Below, piece after piece: positions 13,495 to 13,613 of a stretch of 13,613 bases of DNA; position 1 is the first letter of the stretch; each line of letters opens with the position of its first letter. The notes below the pieces were generated by a model. It was not told where the DNA came from. It saw only the letters and a list, made by a program, of their open reading frames with translations, and did no database searches. Source of the stretch: Chloroflexota bacterium. GTDB lineage: Bacteria; Chloroflexota; Dehalococcoidia; DSTF01; RBG-16-68-14. A program made the position numbers and the translations under genes. The stretch covers positions 1-13,613 of the forward strand of contig JADFRJ010000040.1 of NCBI GenBank assembly GCA_022561355.1, written 5' to 3'.

Positions 13495-13613
13495 TTGACG
13501 ACAATCATCCGGCCGGCGGAGCAATCCGCCCCCGCAACAACAGCCACGGGAGGCTGCTGCCTCTGCCAGAGCGGACGGCAGCGACTCTTCCTCGATGCCA
13601 AGCAACGAACGGT
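13495..13613 (+). CDS. Start of an unidentified gene, cut by the right edge
   Basis: A TTG at 13495 is preceded by AAGGAGGT with seven-base spacing, a near-perfect ribosome binding site. The frame stays open for 39 codons to the edge: MTTIIRPAEQSAPATTATGG, then CCLCQSGRQRLFLDAKQRT. The CCLC pair could be half of a zinc-binding site like those at the N-terminus of some methyltransferases, but the fragment is too short to assign. It follows the pentapeptide gene by 30 bases and may be co-transcribed. Confidence 0.6.
   Translation, partial: MTTIIRPAEQSAPATTATGGCCLCQSGRQRLFLDAKQRT

Noticed and set aside
1..13613. CRISPR arrays, tRNA/rRNA genes, insertion sequences and attachment sites
   Set aside because: I found no regularly spaced repeats, cloverleaf or rRNA-like sequence, transposase gene, or flanking terminal repeats.

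Overview
This is a GC-rich bacterial window built around a complete-looking Tad (tight adherence, type IVc) pilus locus on the minus strand. GTG and TTG starts are frequent, Shine-Dalgarno sequences are strong, and genes are tightly overlapped. The gene order is flp, tadE, tadG-like, cpaB, cpaE, tadA, tadB, tadC, FHA protein, prepilin peptidase. No secretin (CpaC/RcpA), CpaD or TadD lipoprotein is present. That fits a monoderm or Chloroflexota-like cell envelope. Chloroflexota (Dehalococcoidia-like) is my best guess and Actinomycetota is the alternative; this is an inference from layout, not from a marker gene.

Layout: 1-541 (-) is the N-terminal part of a DegT/DnrJ/EryC1 PLP aminotransferase that runs off the left edge. 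From 11697 down to 637 (-) lies a 13-gene same-strand array. It starts with two regulators, an OmpR/KdpE-like winged-helix protein and a lone receiver domain. The major pilin Flp, two pseudopilin/minor-subunit genes, CpaB, CpaE, the TadA ATPase and the TadB/TadC platform follow. It ends with a degenerate J-domain/FHA protein, an A24 prepilin peptidase and a SAM methyltransferase. Many junctions are ATGA/GTGA/TGATG overlaps or gaps of 11-36 bases, so the block from tadE to the methyltransferase is probably one operon. The regulators and flp are separated by leader regions of 100-240 bases with hairpins and repeats.

A 308-base divergent intergenic region (11698-12005) separates this array from a plus-strand group. 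That group holds a frameshifted universal stress protein gene, a small tail-anchored protein of unknown function, a pentapeptide-repeat protein that looks leaderless, and the start of a gene cut by the right edge.

How it works together: the prepilin peptidase matures Flp and TadE (both have the G|QxLLE(F/Y) cleavage motif). TadA powers assembly on the TadB/TadC platform, CpaE positions the machine, and CpaB and TadG act outside the membrane. The most unusual aspect is regulatory. All three receiver domains in the locus have lost the phosphoacceptor Asp and the conserved Lys, the FHA domain has lost its phosphothreonine-binding residues, the J-domain has lost HPD, and the VWA domain has lost its MIDAS triad. 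The locus keeps signalling folds while dropping their chemistry. Perfect GC-rich hairpins bracket the pilin gene and may set pilin stoichiometry.
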